Positions 5,277-5,338 of a stretch of DNA of 5,338 bases are shown in pieces. Source of the stretch: CAG-273 sp963560005 (GTDB lineage: Bacteria > Bacillota > Clostridia > TANB77 > CAG-508); the NCBI GenBank assembly GCA_963560005.1, contig CAUWNG010000107.1:1-5338 (forward strand), read 5' to 3'. A program made the position numbers and the translations under genes. Each line of letters begins with the position of its first letter. Positions within the stretch are counted from its first letter, which is position 1. The notes beneath the pieces were generated by a model. The model ran no database searches and had not been told where the DNA came from. It was given only the letters and a program-made list of their open reading frames with translations.

Positions 5277-5338
5277 ATCTACTTCTGCTAGTTCTTTTAA
5301 TACTTGATCTTATAACATTTCTAAATATTCTAATAAAT
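5277..5338 (-). pseudogene. prfA: 5' part of prfA cut by an in-frame TAA; partial at window edge
   Basis: Read in the prfA frame, the bases upstream of the open frame give LLEYLEML, then a TAA stop (5312-5310), then DQVLKELAEVD running straight into MLEAKEKLPRLEEE. DQVLKELAEV aligns naturally with the DPELKE-type helix of clostridial RF-1, so the frame is intact on both sides of the stop. The other two frames give no RF-1-like sequence, so this looks like a single-base nonsense change, not a frameshift. No ATG, GTG or TTG lies between the stop and the ATG at 5276. Either the copy is broken, the base is a sequence error, or the stop is read through. Confidence 0.7.

Noticed and set aside
5026..5307. 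Rightward frame inside prfA
   Set aside because: Antisense shadow rich in Ser and Asn; the prfA strand is unmistakable.
5310..5312. UAA recoded as a sense codon in this organism
   Set aside because: TAA is used as the final stop of prfA itself, of the 59-residue gene and of the 193-residue gene, so genome-wide recoding is not supported.

Overview
The window is very AT-rich and reads with the standard bacterial code: TGG for Trp, TAA and TAG stops, and strong AGGAGG-type ribosome binding sites. The proteins look like those of a low-GC Gram-positive bacterium, most likely a Clostridia-type Firmicute. This assignment is inferred from composition and protein style only.

Layout, left to right. 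Positions 1-63 hold the first 21 codons of a leftward gene, probably an AAA-type ATPase of the ATP-binding/DUF4143 group. It has its own sigma-A-like promoter, and a perfect 13-bp inverted repeat abuts the -35 box. Positions 64-409 contain no convincing gene. Next come three leftward genes: a ZIP-family metal transporter (410-1144), a 59-residue single-pass membrane protein (1206-1385) and a 193-residue membrane-anchored protein with a LolA-like C-terminal pattern (1499-2080). The motif TGTAACTTTT occurs once upstream of the 59-residue gene and twice in tandem upstream of the 193-residue gene, so the two may share a regulator. A rightward gene (2296-2754) then encodes a small secreted protein of unknown function. 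It has a good promoter and an intrinsic terminator, and an 11-nt stretch in its 5' UTR is perfectly complementary to one in its 3' UTR.

The right half is leftward again. It holds a YtcJ-like metal-dependent amidohydrolase (2809-4377) and, upstream of it, prfA for peptide chain release factor 1 (from 4449 into the right edge). A wobble-paired terminator follows prfA and overlaps its stop codon.

The most notable points are an in-frame TAA at 5310-5312 that interrupts prfA in its N-terminal helical domain, the 5'/3' UTR complementarity around the secreted-protein gene, and the shared TGTAACTTTT motif. The genes do not form one obvious pathway. The middle part (1206-2754) may be a small envelope or secretion locus; the flanks are housekeeping or metabolic.
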